Assembly (NCBI GenBank): GCA_963760965.1
Contig: CAVXEW010000007.1
Coordinates: forward strand, 248,001 to 312,000
Direction of reading: 5' to 3'
DNA from: Pararhizobium_B sp963760965
GTDB taxonomy: Bacteria; Pseudomonadota; Alphaproteobacteria; Rhizobiales; Rhizobiaceae
DNA: 64,000 nt
Part shown: one piece after another, positions 26,499 through 35,578 of the stretch
Layout of the letters: each line of letters opens with the position of its first letter
How positions within the stretch are numbered: the first letter of the stretch is position 1
Translations under genes and position numbers: made by a program
The notes under the pieces: generated by a model
The model's database searches: none
Seen by the model: the letters and a program-made list of their open reading frames with translations, nothing else
What the model was told of the DNA's origin: nothing

Positions 26499-26671
26499 GT
26501 CCGGGCCCTCTGCTGGTAGGAACGGCATTGACGTGCGGCTTCTGCCGCGCTGGTCCAAAATCACACACAGGCGCCAACATCTCCTTGCGGAATTGCCTCG
26601 CATTTTATCGATGGCGTCACATATTCACGCGGAAGCGGCCGCTCCGGCCGCCGATCGAAGAGGTTCATTCC

Positions 26672-28513
26672 ATGACGAGACACCACGAGGCCCCGACCGA
26701 CGCCGTACTGTCGCCCGAAGGCGCAACCGGCGCCGCGGCGCTCGGCGACCTACCCCGATGGAACCTCGACGACCTCTATCCCGGACGCGGGTCGACCGAA
26801 CTGAAGGAAGACCTTGCGCGAATTGAGAGAGAGACAGTCGAGTTCGAGCAGCGCTGGAAGGGCGGACTGGAGGACGCCGCGAAGTCCGGCTCGCTCGGCA
26901 CCGCCATCACAGAATACGAGGCGCTGCAGGACGTCATGGGCCGCGTGATGTCCTACGCCGGCCTCGCCTATTTCTCCATGACCACCGATCCGGCCAACGC
27001 CAAGTTCTTCGGCGACACCCAGGCGAAGATGACCGACGCCAGCGCGCACCTGCTCTTCTTCGAGCTCGAGCTGAACCGCATCGACGACGCGATCGTCGAC
27101 AGGGCGATGGAGGCCGACGAGGTCGCCGGCCGCTACCGCCCCTGGATCGTCGACCTGCGCATGGACAAGCCCTACCAGCTAGAGGACCGCGTCGAGCAGC
27201 TCTTTCACGAGAAGGCGATGACCGGGCGCGGCGCCTGGAACCGCCTCTTCGACGAGACCATGGCCGACCTGCGCTTCGACGTCGAAGGCGAGGAACTTTC
27301 GCTCGAGCCGACCCTGAACAGGCTTCAGGAGCCGGATGAGCCTGCGCGCCACGCGGCCGCGGACGCGCTGGCGGCGACCTTCAGGAAGAACCTCCGCACC
27401 TTCACGCTGATCACCAACACGCTCGCAAAGGACAAGGAGATCTCCGACCGCTGGCGCGGCTTCAAGGACATCGCCGACAGCATGCACCTTGCGAACCGCG
27501 TCGAGCGCGAGGTCGTCGATGCACTGGCGGCCGCGGTGCGCGAGGCCTATCCGCGCCTGTCGCATCGCTACTATGCGATGAAGGCGAAATGGCTCGGCAT
27601 GGACAGGATGAATTTCTGGGACCGCAACGCCCCGCTGCCGGAGAGCCCGAAGAGCTCGATCCGGTGGGACGACGCGCGCGAAACGGTGATCTCGGCCTAT
27701 GCCGGCTTCGCGCCAGAGATGGCCGAGATCGCCGACCGCTTCTTCAAGAGGCGCTGGATCGACGCTCCCGTCTCGCCCGGCAAGGCGCCCGGCGCCTTTG
27801 CCCATCCGACCGTGCCCTCGGCCCATCCCTACGTGCTGCTGAACTATATGGGGAAACCGCGCGACGTGATGACGCTCGCCCATGAACTCGGCCACGGAGT
27901 CCATCAGGTCCTGGCCGGCCGGCAGGGCGCGCTCATGGCCTCGACGCCGCTGACGCTTGCCGAGACCGCGTCCGTCTTCGGCGAGATGCTGACCTTCCGG
28001 GCCCTCCTGGAAAAGACCGGCGACCCGCGGGAGCGCAAGGCGATGCTCGCCCAGAAGGTCGAGGACATGATCAACACCGTCGTCCGCCAGATCGCCTTCT
28101 ACGAGTTCGAGCGCAAGCTCCACACGGCACGCCGCGAGGGCGAGCTCACCTCGGACCGCATCGGCGAGCTATGGCTGTCGGTGCAGGAAGAGAGCCTGGG
28201 TCCGGCGATCCGGATCTCAGAAGGCTACGAGACCTTCTGGGCCTATATTCCCCACTTCATACATTCGCCCTTCTATGTCTACGCCTACGCCTTCGGCGAC
28301 TGCCTGGTGAACTCGCTCTACGCCGTCTACCAGAACGCCGGCTCCGGCTTCCAGGAGAAGTATTTCGAGATGCTGAAGGCCGGCGGCACGAAGCACCACA
28401 AGGAGCTTCTCGCCCCCTTCGGCCTCGACGCCTCGGATCCCGCCTTCTGGAATCGTGGCCTGTCGATGATCGAGGGCCTGATCGACGAGCTTGCGGCACT
28501 GGACGACGCCTGA
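26672..28513 (+). CDS. pepF: M3-family oligoendopeptidase F
   Basis: 613 residues from ATG 26672 (MTRHHEAPTDAV). The zinc motif HELGH is in MTLAHELGHGVHQVLAG about residue 405, with the third ligand glutamate in the downstream segment LAETASVFGEM. The N-terminal domain has the PepF pattern WNLDDLYPG. It hydrolyses oligopeptides of about 7-17 residues in the cytoplasm. Full family length, no signal peptide, intact. The next gene, pabB, begins 60 bp later. Confidence 0.93.
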   Translation: MTRHHEAPTDAVLSPEGATGAAALGDLPRWNLDDLYPGRGSTELKEDLARIERETVEFEQRWKGGLEDAAKSGSLGTAITEYEALQDVMGRVMSYAGLAYFSMTTDPANAKFFGDTQAKMTDASAHLLFFELELNRIDDAIVDRAMEADEVAGRYRPWIVDLRMDKPYQLEDRVEQLFHEKAMTGRGAWNRLFDETMADLRFDVEGEELSLEPTLNRLQEPDEPARHAAADALAATFRKNLRTFTLITNTLAKDKEISDRWRGFKDIADSMHLANRVEREVVDALAAAVREAYPRLSHRYYAMKAKWLGMDRMNFWDRNAPLPESPKSSIRWDDARETVISAYAGFAPEMAEIADRFFKRRWIDAPVSPGKAPGAFAHPTVPSAHPYVLLNYMGKPRDVMTLAHELGHGVHQVLAGRQGALMASTPLTLAETASVFGEMLTFRALLEKTGDPRERKAMLAQKVEDMINTVVRQIAFYEFERKLHTARREGELTSDRIGELWLSVQEESLGPAIRISEGYETFWAYIPHFIHSPFYVYAYAFGDCLVNSLYAVYQNAGSGFQEKYFEMLKAGGTKHHKELLAPFGLDASDPAFWNRGLSMIEGLIDELAALDDA

Positions 28514-28572
28514 GAGGCATCGCTCCGGGGCCGATGGGCGTAGAGCAGCGGGACGTTCCCCGAGGGAGGGCC

Positions 28573-29709
28573 ATGGACCCGCCGTTTGTCCTGTTGCGCG
28601 ACGACTTCGCCGGCGTCGAGCGCCTGTTCGAGAAGCCGGCGGAGATCATCTCGACCGACCGCCCAGGTGAACTGGCGGGCGCGCTCGACGCGGCCGAGCG
28701 CGCCCATCGCGGCGGCATGTGGCTCGCCGGCTACCTCTCCTACGAGGCCGGATACTGCTTCGAACCGAGGCTGGCACCGCTGATGCCGGGCGGACGCCGC
28801 ACGCCGCTCGTCTCCTTCGGCGTCTTCGATCCCCCCGCCGACCGCCCGGCCGCGCCGGCCGGCGGTCCGGGTGCCCCGGCGCTTGCGCAGGCCCGGCCGT
28901 TCTGGACGTTCGGCGACTATTCGGACCGCTTCGTCAGGCTGCACCGCCACATCGCCCTCGGCGACTGCTACCAGGGCAACCTGACCTTCCCGGTCGCCGC
29001 CCGCTGGTCGGGCGACCCCCGGGCGGTCTTCGACGCGCTGGTCGCGCGCCAGCCCGTCAGGTACGGAGCCCTGCTCCGCCTCGGCGAACCCTGGATCCTG
29101 TCGCGCTCGCCGGAGCTCTTCTTCGAGATCGACCGCGCACGCTGGATCGAGACGCACCCGATGAAGGGAACCGTACGGCGGGGCTCCAGCGCAGCGGAAG
29201 ACGCGGCGAACCGTCGCTTCCTCCGGAACGATCCGAAGATGCAGGCGGAAAACCGCATGATCGTGGATCTTCTGCGCAACGACGTCTCGCGCATCAGCGA
29301 GGTCGGAACGCTGTCGGTGCCCGAGCTTTTCCGGGTCGAGACCTATCCGAGCGTGCACACGATGGTGAGCCGCGTACGCGCCCGCCTCCTGCCCGGCCTC
29401 GGCTTCCGCGACATCTTCGCCGCCCTCTTCCCCTGCGGCTCTGTGACGGGTGCGCCGAAGATCAGCGCCATGACCATCCTGAACCGCCTCGAGGCCGGAC
29501 CGCGCGAGGCCTATTGCGGCGCCATCGGCTTTATCGCACCCGACGGCACCATGCGCTTCAATGTGGCGATCCGCACCGTCTGCCTGTATGAAGGCGGCGA
29601 GGCGATCTTCAACGTCGGCGGCGGCGTCGTCTTCGATTCGTCTGCCGAAGCCGAATATGCCGAATGCCTGCTGAAGACGCGCTTCGCTACCGACGACCTC
29701 GCCCAGTGA
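28573..29709 (+). CDS. pabB: aminodeoxychorismate synthase component I
   Basis: 378 residues from ATG 28573, a short PabB with a reduced N-terminal domain. Chorismate-binding motifs are present: ETHPMKGTVRRG (the PIKGT-type loop; the lysine forms the covalent intermediate in PabB), FEIDRARW, MIVDLLRND, GSVTGAPKI and YCGAIGFI. With a glutaminase (PabA) it makes 4-amino-4-deoxychorismate for folate; pabA and pabC are not in the window. Could in principle be an anthranilate synthase relative, but the PMKGT loop favours PabB. Confidence 0.88.
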   Translation: MDPPFVLLRDDFAGVERLFEKPAEIISTDRPGELAGALDAAERAHRGGMWLAGYLSYEAGYCFEPRLAPLMPGGRRTPLVSFGVFDPPADRPAAPAGGPGAPALAQARPFWTFGDYSDRFVRLHRHIALGDCYQGNLTFPVAARWSGDPRAVFDALVARQPVRYGALLRLGEPWILSRSPELFFEIDRARWIETHPMKGTVRRGSSAAEDAANRRFLRNDPKMQAENRMIVDLLRNDVSRISEVGTLSVPELFRVETYPSVHTMVSRVRARLLPGLGFRDIFAALFPCGSVTGAPKISAMTILNRLEAGPREAYCGAIGFIAPDGTMRFNVAIRTVCLYEGGEAIFNVGGGVVFDSSAEAEYAECLLKTRFATDDLAQ

Positions 29710-29721
29710 AGGCCCCTGTCG

Positions 29722-30621
29722 ATGCCGCTGACGCACACGCCCTATGACGGTTCCGCGAGACCCTTCTCCATCGGCCTGAAGCCGCTCGACCTGGCCGACT
29801 GGACCGAGCCCGGGGAAAGCCTGGAGAGCCACCTGGCCGAGAAGGACCGGCTCTTCGACGCCGATTACGGTACCGTCTTCCGGCAGGCTGGCGAAAGCGC
29901 GGCGGCGCAGCAGGAGGTTCTCGACCTTCTCGGCGAGCATCTTTGCGAAATGCACCCCGGGAACTACCGCCGCCGGGGGGCGACGATGGAGATCGGGCGT
30001 GCCGGCCGGAAAGTCCGTCTCGACGATGCCACGCGTCCGCCGCTCGAGCGGGCCGCCCGCCTGGTGGCCGAGGACCTCGTCGTCATGCAACGGCACGAGG
30101 ACGGCTGGCGCCTGACCGCCGCCGCCCTGACGTTCCCCTCTTCATGGTCGCTTGCCGAGAAGTTCGGCCATCCGCTCGACGAGATCCACCGCCACGTCCC
30201 GGATTTCGGCCCGGGCACGCGCAACGCGACCCTGATCGGCCGCATCTTCGACAACCTTCTCGTGGAACGGCCGGTCTGGCGGCTGAACTGGTCGGTCTAT
30301 CCCGACGCGGAACTCTTCCATCCGAAGGGCAAGGCGGAGCGGGCCGAACGCTTCGTACCGGCGGTCGGCCCCTACGACACCTTCATCCGCGTCGAGCGCC
30401 AGACCCTGCGCAAGCTGCCGCGAACGCAGGCGATCCTCTTCACGATACGCATCCACGTCGACCCGCTCGCGGCGATCGCCGCCCACGAGGACAGCCGCGA
30501 ACTCGCCTCGAGCCTTCACCGGCAGGTGCAGTCGCTGACGCCCCCGCAGCTCGCCTACAAGGGGCTCGTCCCCACCCGCGACCGCCTGCTCCGGGAACTG
30601 GCCTCGATTGCAGGGGCATGA
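29722..30621 (+). CDS. DUF3445 (heme-dependent oxidative N-demethylase-like) protein
   Basis: 299 residues, 12 bp after pabB. The DUF3445 pattern is clear: MHPGNYRR early, LVVEDLVVM-like LVAEDLVVMQRH, LTFPSSWSLAEKFG, the HxPVP-like IHRHVPDF, and NWSVYPDAELFH. Some family members are heme enzymes that remove methyl groups from secondary amines such as dimethylamine. Whether this one has that activity is an inference. No other methylamine genes are nearby. It is probably cotranscribed with pabB. Confidence 0.85.
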   Translation: MPLTHTPYDGSARPFSIGLKPLDLADWTEPGESLESHLAEKDRLFDADYGTVFRQAGESAAAQQEVLDLLGEHLCEMHPGNYRRRGATMEIGRAGRKVRLDDATRPPLERAARLVAEDLVVMQRHEDGWRLTAAALTFPSSWSLAEKFGHPLDEIHRHVPDFGPGTRNATLIGRIFDNLLVERPVWRLNWSVYPDAELFHPKGKAERAERFVPAVGPYDTFIRVERQTLRKLPRTQAILFTIRIHVDPLAAIAAHEDSRELASSLHRQVQSLTPPQLAYKGLVPTRDRLLRELASIAGA

Positions 30622-30732
30622 TGCCCCATATTTGCCGGGCAGCGGCCGAGTTCTCTTTATTCATCCGGCAGTCTGTGCTTTAGCGGCTTGGACGGGAAAT
30701 GCCGCGTCGAACAATCCCAGGAGTTTTCGAGA

Positions 30733-32178
30733 ATGGCAGACCAGAACTATCCGGTTTACGGCGAGATCACCGGCCCGATCGTGATGATCGGCTTCGGCTC
30801 CATCGGGCGCGGCACGCTGCCGCTGATCGAACGCCACTTCAAGTATGACAAGCGCCGGATGGTGGTCATCGATCCGCGCGAGGATGAAACCGGCGTTCTG
30901 GAAGAACACGGCGTGCGGTTCGTCAGGAAAGCGGTGACGAAGGAAAACTACCGCGACCTCCTCGCGCCGCTGCTGACGGAGGGCGAAGGCCGGGGCTTCT
31001 GCGTCAACCTCTCTGTCGACACCTCCTCCCTGGACCTGATGAAGCTCTGCCGCGAACTCGGCGTCCTCTACATCGACACCGTCGTCGAGCCGTGGCTCGG
31101 CTTCTATTTCGACACCAGCGCCTCCAACGCCTCGCGCACGAACTATGCGCTGCGCGAGACTGTGCGCGACGAGCGCGACAGGAACCCCGGCGGCACGACA
31201 GCGGTGTCCTGCTGCGGCGCCAATCCCGGCATGGTCTCCTGGTTCGTGAAGAAAGCACTGGTCGACCTCTCCAGGAACCTCGATCTCGATTTCGCCGAGC
31301 CGGCCGCCGACGACCGCGAGGGCTGGGCGAAGCTGATGCAGGCCGCCGGCGTCAAGGGCGTCCACATCGCCGAACGCGACACCCAGCGCGCCAGGCATCC
31401 CAAGCCTCTCGACGTCTTCTGGAACACCTGGTCGGCCGAGGGCTTCATCTCGGAAGGGCTGCAGCCCTCGGAGCTCGGCTGGGGCACCCACGAGACGTGG
31501 AAGCCGGACAATGCGCACGGGCACGAAGCCGGCTGCAAGGCGGCGATCTATCTCGATCAGCCCGGCGCCAACACCCGCGTGCGCACATGGTGCCCAACGC
31601 CGGGCGCACAGTACGGCTTCCTCGTCACCCACAATGAATCGATTTCGATCGCCGACTACTTCACCGTGAAGGACGAGAACGGCTCGGTCTCCTATCGCCC
31701 GACCTGCCACTACGCCTATCATCCGGCGAACGACGCCGTGCTCTCGCTGCACGAGATGTTCGGAAACGGCGGCCATCAGCAGCCGGTCCTGCACGTGCTC
31801 GACGAGAACGAGCTGGTCGACGGCGTCGACGAACTCGGCGTCCTGCTCTTCGGCCACGACAAGAACGCCTACTGGTACGGTTCCCGCCTGTCCCTGGAGG
31901 AGACGCGCATGCTTGCGCCCTACCAGAACGCGACCGGCCTGCAGGTCACCTCGGCCGTGCTCGCCGGCATGGTCTGGGCGCTTGAGAACCCGCAAGCCGG
32001 CATCGTCGAGGCCGACGAGATGGACTTCCGCCGCTGCCTCGAGGTCCAGTCGCCCTATCTCGGTCCGCTGGAGGGCCACTACACGGACTGGACGCCGCTC
32101 GCCGGCCGGCCGGGGCTCTTCCCGGAGGACATCGACGAGAGCGACCCGTGGCAGTTCAGGAACATTCTCGTCCACTAG
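30733..32178 (+). CDS. hss: homospermidine synthase
   Basis: 481 residues from ATG 30733. N-terminal NAD-binding GFGSIGRGTLPLIERHF, then CCGANPGMVSWF, and DVFWNTWSAEGF typical of the enzyme. It transfers a 4-aminobutyl group from putrescine or spermidine to putrescine, giving sym-homospermidine, the main polyamine of many rhizobia. Full length. The stop is TAG in CACTAG. Transcribed alone; 110 bp of sequence separate it from the DUF3445 gene. Confidence 0.95.
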   Translation: MADQNYPVYGEITGPIVMIGFGSIGRGTLPLIERHFKYDKRRMVVIDPREDETGVLEEHGVRFVRKAVTKENYRDLLAPLLTEGEGRGFCVNLSVDTSSLDLMKLCRELGVLYIDTVVEPWLGFYFDTSASNASRTNYALRETVRDERDRNPGGTTAVSCCGANPGMVSWFVKKALVDLSRNLDLDFAEPAADDREGWAKLMQAAGVKGVHIAERDTQRARHPKPLDVFWNTWSAEGFISEGLQPSELGWGTHETWKPDNAHGHEAGCKAAIYLDQPGANTRVRTWCPTPGAQYGFLVTHNESISIADYFTVKDENGSVSYRPTCHYAYHPANDAVLSLHEMFGNGGHQQPVLHVLDENELVDGVDELGVLLFGHDKNAYWYGSRLSLEETRMLAPYQNATGLQVTSAVLAGMVWALENPQAGIVEADEMDFRRCLEVQSPYLGPLEGHYTDWTPLAGRPGLFPEDIDESDPWQFRNILVH

Positions 32179-32322
32179 GTGTTGCCTAAAAGCCATGGGC
32201 GCCGACATCCGCGGGAAGGCGCGGGCCGCGCGATCTTGCCTTTGCGGGAGGTGCAGGCCATGGTCGTGGCGAAGGGCGGGCCTCGCGCGAACTCGCGGCG
32301 GCGTGATTCGGAGAGAATGTTC

Positions 32323-32721
32323 ATGAAACGAGTTGCTGTTTTCGCCGGCCTTGCGGTCGTCTCCATCGCACTGGCCGGATGCCAGTCGATCTACGCCCGG
32401 AACGAGCCCGCAGGTCCGGATTCGCGGCAGGCCGCCGGCGGCATCGAGGGCTCCTGGGTCGATCCGAACGGCATCGTCTCGACCTTCAGCAACGGCAGCT
32501 TCCAGACCCGCACGACCGACACGAATTCCGTGCTGGCGACGGGAACCTATACCTACCGCTCGCAGGACATGGTGCAGATCGCCTTGCACTCCCGCCTCCG
32601 GAACACGGATTCGACGGTCAATTGCGCGCTCGTGGGCGACGCCCGGCTCAACTGCACCTCGAGCAGCGGCGCCCAGTTCTCCCTCACCCGGGCGGACGCG
32701 CCAATGCAGCCGGCCGGCTGA
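32323..32721 (+). CDS. omp10: Omp10-like outer-membrane lipoprotein
   Basis: 132 residues from ATG 32323 (MKRVAVFAGLAVV); the ATG at 32317 is too close to the GGAGAG ribosome site. The lipobox is LAGC. The mature part has the Omp10 pattern of Brucella: GIEGSWVDPNGI, TRTTDTN, and a paired cysteine segment VNCALVGDARLNCTSS. It is a lipid-anchored outer-membrane protein of unknown function; mature length and two cysteines fit. As in Brucella it lies directly upstream of hemH. Confidence 0.88.
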   Translation: MKRVAVFAGLAVVSIALAGCQSIYARNEPAGPDSRQAAGGIEGSWVDPNGIVSTFSNGSFQTRTTDTNSVLATGTYTYRSQDMVQIALHSRLRNTDSTVNCALVGDARLNCTSSSGAQFSLTRADAPMQPAG

Positions 32722-32811
32722 GCCGCGCTTCCCGCAGATCCTGATTGAAATGCCCGCCGGCGGCTTTATCTAGGCCGTCATAAGCGCATGAGTTCAGTCA
32801 CCGGGTCGATC

Positions 32812-33876
32812 ATGAACAAACACGCCACGCTCACGGACGCCGAGACGAGGCCGCTCGGCCCTCTGCCGGATGGCCACCCTCCAGTAGCCTCCCGCAAGGT
32901 CGGCGTGCTCCTCGTCAATCTCGGCACGCCGGACGCCACCGATCCGCGGTCGATGCGCCGCTACCTGAAGGAGTTTCTTTCCGACAGGCGGGTGATCGAG
33001 ACCCCGCGCGCCATCTGGCTGCCGATCCTCCACGGCATCGTCCTCAACACCCGCCCGCGGAAGGTCGGCAAGGCCTACGAGACGATCTGGAACACCGATC
33101 TCGACGAGAGCTACCTGCGCACATACACGCGCAACCAGTCGGACCGCCTTCGCGAAACGCTCGCGGGCCATCCGGAAGTCGATGTCGACTGGGCGATGCG
33201 CTACGGCCAGCCGGCGATCGCCGGTCGCCTCGCGGCAATGAAGGAACGCGGCTGCGAGCGCATCCTGATATTCCCCCTCTACCCGCAATATTCCGCGGCG
33301 ACCACCGCGACGGTCAACGACAAGGCCTTCGAGGCGCTGCTGAAGATGCGCTGGCAGCCGGCCATCCGTACCGTGCCGCCCTATCACGACGATCCCGCCT
33401 ACATCGATGCGATCGCCGCGTCGATCGAGACGCATCTCGCCGGTCTCGACTGGCAGCCGGAGGTCGTGCTCGCCTCGTTCCACGGGCTGCCGCAGTCCTA
33501 TTTCAGGAAGGGCGACCCCTACCATTGCCATTGCATGAAGACCGCCCGCCTCGTGCGCCAGCGCCTGGGCTGGCCGGAAGAGCGGCTGACGGCGACGTTC
33601 CAGTCGCGCTTCGGACCGGAGGAATGGCTCCAGCCCTATACCGACCGGACGGTGGAAAAGCTTGCGCGCGAAGGCGTGAAGCGCATCGCGGTCGTCAACC
33701 CGGGCTTCGTCTCCGACTGTCTCGAGACGCTCGAGGAGATCGCCGTTCAGGCCCGGGAGAGCTTCGAGGAGCACGGCGGCGAGCACTTCACCCACATCCC
33801 CTGCCTCAACGACAGCGAGCGGGGAATGGCGGTGATCGAATCTGTCGTTCGCCGCGAGCTGCAGGGCTGGATCTGA
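32812..33876 (+). CDS. hemH: ferrochelatase
   Basis: 354 residues from ATG 32812 (MNKHATLTDAETRP); an in-frame ATG at 32788 is also possible. Motifs: VNLGTPDATDP, RYGQPAIAGRL, LYPQYSAATTA, SFHGLPQSYFRKGDPYH with the catalytic histidine, and NPGFVSDCLETLEEI with the catalytic glutamate. It inserts ferrous iron into protoporphyrin IX. The HCHC segment after GDPY is cysteine-rich; some alphaproteobacterial ferrochelatases bind an iron-sulfur cluster, which is only a suggestion here. Confidence 0.95.
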   Translation: MNKHATLTDAETRPLGPLPDGHPPVASRKVGVLLVNLGTPDATDPRSMRRYLKEFLSDRRVIETPRAIWLPILHGIVLNTRPRKVGKAYETIWNTDLDESYLRTYTRNQSDRLRETLAGHPEVDVDWAMRYGQPAIAGRLAAMKERGCERILIFPLYPQYSAATTATVNDKAFEALLKMRWQPAIRTVPPYHDDPAYIDAIAASIETHLAGLDWQPEVVLASFHGLPQSYFRKGDPYHCHCMKTARLVRQRLGWPEERLTATFQSRFGPEEWLQPYTDRTVEKLAREGVKRIAVVNPGFVSDCLETLEEIAVQARESFEEHGGEHFTHIPCLNDSERGMAVIESVVRRELQGWI

Positions 33877-33974
33877 GCCGCCGGCGGCTTAACCGGTTTG
33901 TAAACCGGATGCGCGATACCTAAGTCAATGCGCATCGGGCCGGCCACGGGGTGCGGCCCGCCGGGGGAAACGCC

Positions 33975-35042
33975 ATGCAACTGCCCTTTACCGGTTTCGA
34001 CGTCGTCGTGATCGCGTTCGTCATCCTGATCATCCTGATTCTGATGGCGGGCATCAAGACCGTGCCCCAGGGCTTCAGCTACACCGTCGAGCGCTTCGGC
34101 CGCTACACGCGCACGCTCGATCCCGGCCTGAACATCATCGTGCCCTTCATCGACAGGATCGGCGCCAAGCTCAACGTCATGGAGCAGGTGCTGGATATCC
34201 CGACCCAGGAAATCATCACCCGCGACAACGCGAGCGTGTCGACGGATGCGGTGACGTTCTACCAGATCCTCAACGCCGCCCAGGCGGCTTACCAGGTCAG
34301 GGGCCTCGAGTTCGCGATCGTCAACCTGACCATGACCAACATCCGCTCCGTGATGGGCGGAATGGACCTCGACGAGCTGCTCTCCAACCGCGACGCGATC
34401 AACGACAAGCTCCTGCACGTGGTCGACAACGCTGCCGCGCCCTGGGGCATCAAGATCACGCGCATCGAGATCAAGGACATCGCCCCGCCCGCCGACCTCG
34501 TGGAATCGATGGCCCGCCAGATGAAGGCGGAGCGGGAGAAGCGGGCCCAGGTGCTCGAGGCGGAAGGTTTCCGCAACGCGCAGATCCTGCGTGCCGAAGG
34601 CGCGAAGCAGTCGGCGATCCTCGAGGCGGAAGGCGAACGCGAGGCCGCCTACCGCGAGGCGGAGGCCCGCGAACGGCTTGCCGAGGCCGAGGCCAAGGCG
34701 ACCCGGGTCGTCTCCGAGGCCATCGCGAAAGGCAACGTGCAGGCGATCAACTACTTCGTCGCCCAGAAATACACCGAGGCGCTCACCGCCATCGGCAGCG
34801 CGAAGAACCAGAAGATCGTGCTGATGCCGATGGAGGCCTCCTCGCTCATCGGCTCGCTCGGCGGCATCGGCGCCATCGCCCGCGAAGTTTTCGGCGGCGG
34901 CGGAGGCGACGGAGGCCCCGCGACGCCCGACGACCAGCCGCCCGGACAGGCGGCTGCGCGCCGGCCCGCGCCGACCGGCCTCTCGCGCCCGGCGGGCGTG
35001 CCGAGGACGTCCGGGCCGTTTGCCCGGAAAGAGGAGAGCTAG
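33975..35042 (+). CDS. SPFH/band-7 (stomatin-like, QmcA) protein
   Basis: 355 residues from ATG 33975. One N-terminal helix (about 8-27), then the SPFH domain (VPQGFSYTVERFGRYTRTL...PFIDRIGAK, EIITRDNASVSTDAV) and a long coiled coil with charged EA-repeats (about 180-270), ending in a Gly/Pro-rich tail. Stomatin-like proteins form large rings in membranes and support quality control with NfeD partners; the NfeD-family gene follows immediately, so a paired function is likely. Confidence 0.92.
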   Translation: MQLPFTGFDVVVIAFVILIILILMAGIKTVPQGFSYTVERFGRYTRTLDPGLNIIVPFIDRIGAKLNVMEQVLDIPTQEIITRDNASVSTDAVTFYQILNAAQAAYQVRGLEFAIVNLTMTNIRSVMGGMDLDELLSNRDAINDKLLHVVDNAAAPWGIKITRIEIKDIAPPADLVESMARQMKAEREKRAQVLEAEGFRNAQILRAEGAKQSAILEAEGEREAAYREAEARERLAEAEAKATRVVSEAIAKGNVQAINYFVAQKYTEALTAIGSAKNQKIVLMPMEASSLIGSLGGIGAIAREVFGGGGGDGGPATPDDQPPGQAAARRPAPTGLSRPAGVPRTSGPFARKEES

Positions 35043-35525
35043 GTGGTCAGGGCGATCATCGAACAGCTTGGCCCCTGGAGCTGGTGGGTCCTCGGCATCG
35101 TGCTGCTGATCGCGGAAATCATCGTGCCGGGCGTGTTCTTCGTCTGGATCGGCATTGCTGCGATCGTCATCGGCGCGATTTCGCTTTTGCACTGGGACGC
35201 CGCCTACTGGACCTGGCAGGTCCAGTTCCTGGCTTTCGCCGTCCTGGCCGTGCTGGCGGCTCTTGTCGGTCGGCAGGTCATGTCCGGCAAGGCGGCGTCG
35301 AGCGACCAGCCCAACCTCAACAGGCGCGGCGCCAGCCTGATCGGCCGGACGGCCGTGCTCGAGGAACCGATCCGCGAGGGCCGCGGGCGGATCCGCCTGG
35401 ACGATACCTGGTGGGTGGTCAACGGTCCCGACCTGCCGGCCGGCACCCGCGTGAGGGTCACCTCCAGCATGGGCCGCGAACTCGAGGTCGACCGGGCGCA
35501 GGGGCACTCGGAAACGAAGCCTTAA
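35043..35525 (+). CDS. NfeD-family membrane protein
   Basis: 160 residues, GTG start directly after the TAG of the SPFH gene. Three hydrophobic segments (WWVLGIVLLIAEIIVPGVFF; the next around 40-55; a third near 62-80) and a C-terminal OB-like domain (GRTAVLEEPIREGRGRIRLD, WWVVNGPDLPAGTRVRV). The family accompanies stomatin-like proteins and links them to membrane proteases. Short form without the serine-protease domain. Confidence 0.9.
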   Translation: MVRAIIEQLGPWSWWVLGIVLLIAEIIVPGVFFVWIGIAAIVIGAISLLHWDAAYWTWQVQFLAFAVLAVLAALVGRQVMSGKAASSDQPNLNRRGASLIGRTAVLEEPIREGRGRIRLDDTWWVVNGPDLPAGTRVRVTSSMGRELEVDRAQGHSETKP

Positions 35526-35578
35526 CCATCCCGGTTTACGTTTTGCGAGGTCTGCCGACCTGCAACGACCGGGTGCCG

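Noticed and set aside
32175..32215. Possible fourth copy of the CTAG-linked repeat after hss (CTAG...AAAAGCCATGGGC).
   Set aside because: Only CTAG and an AAAAGCC match; the palindromic core is missing.
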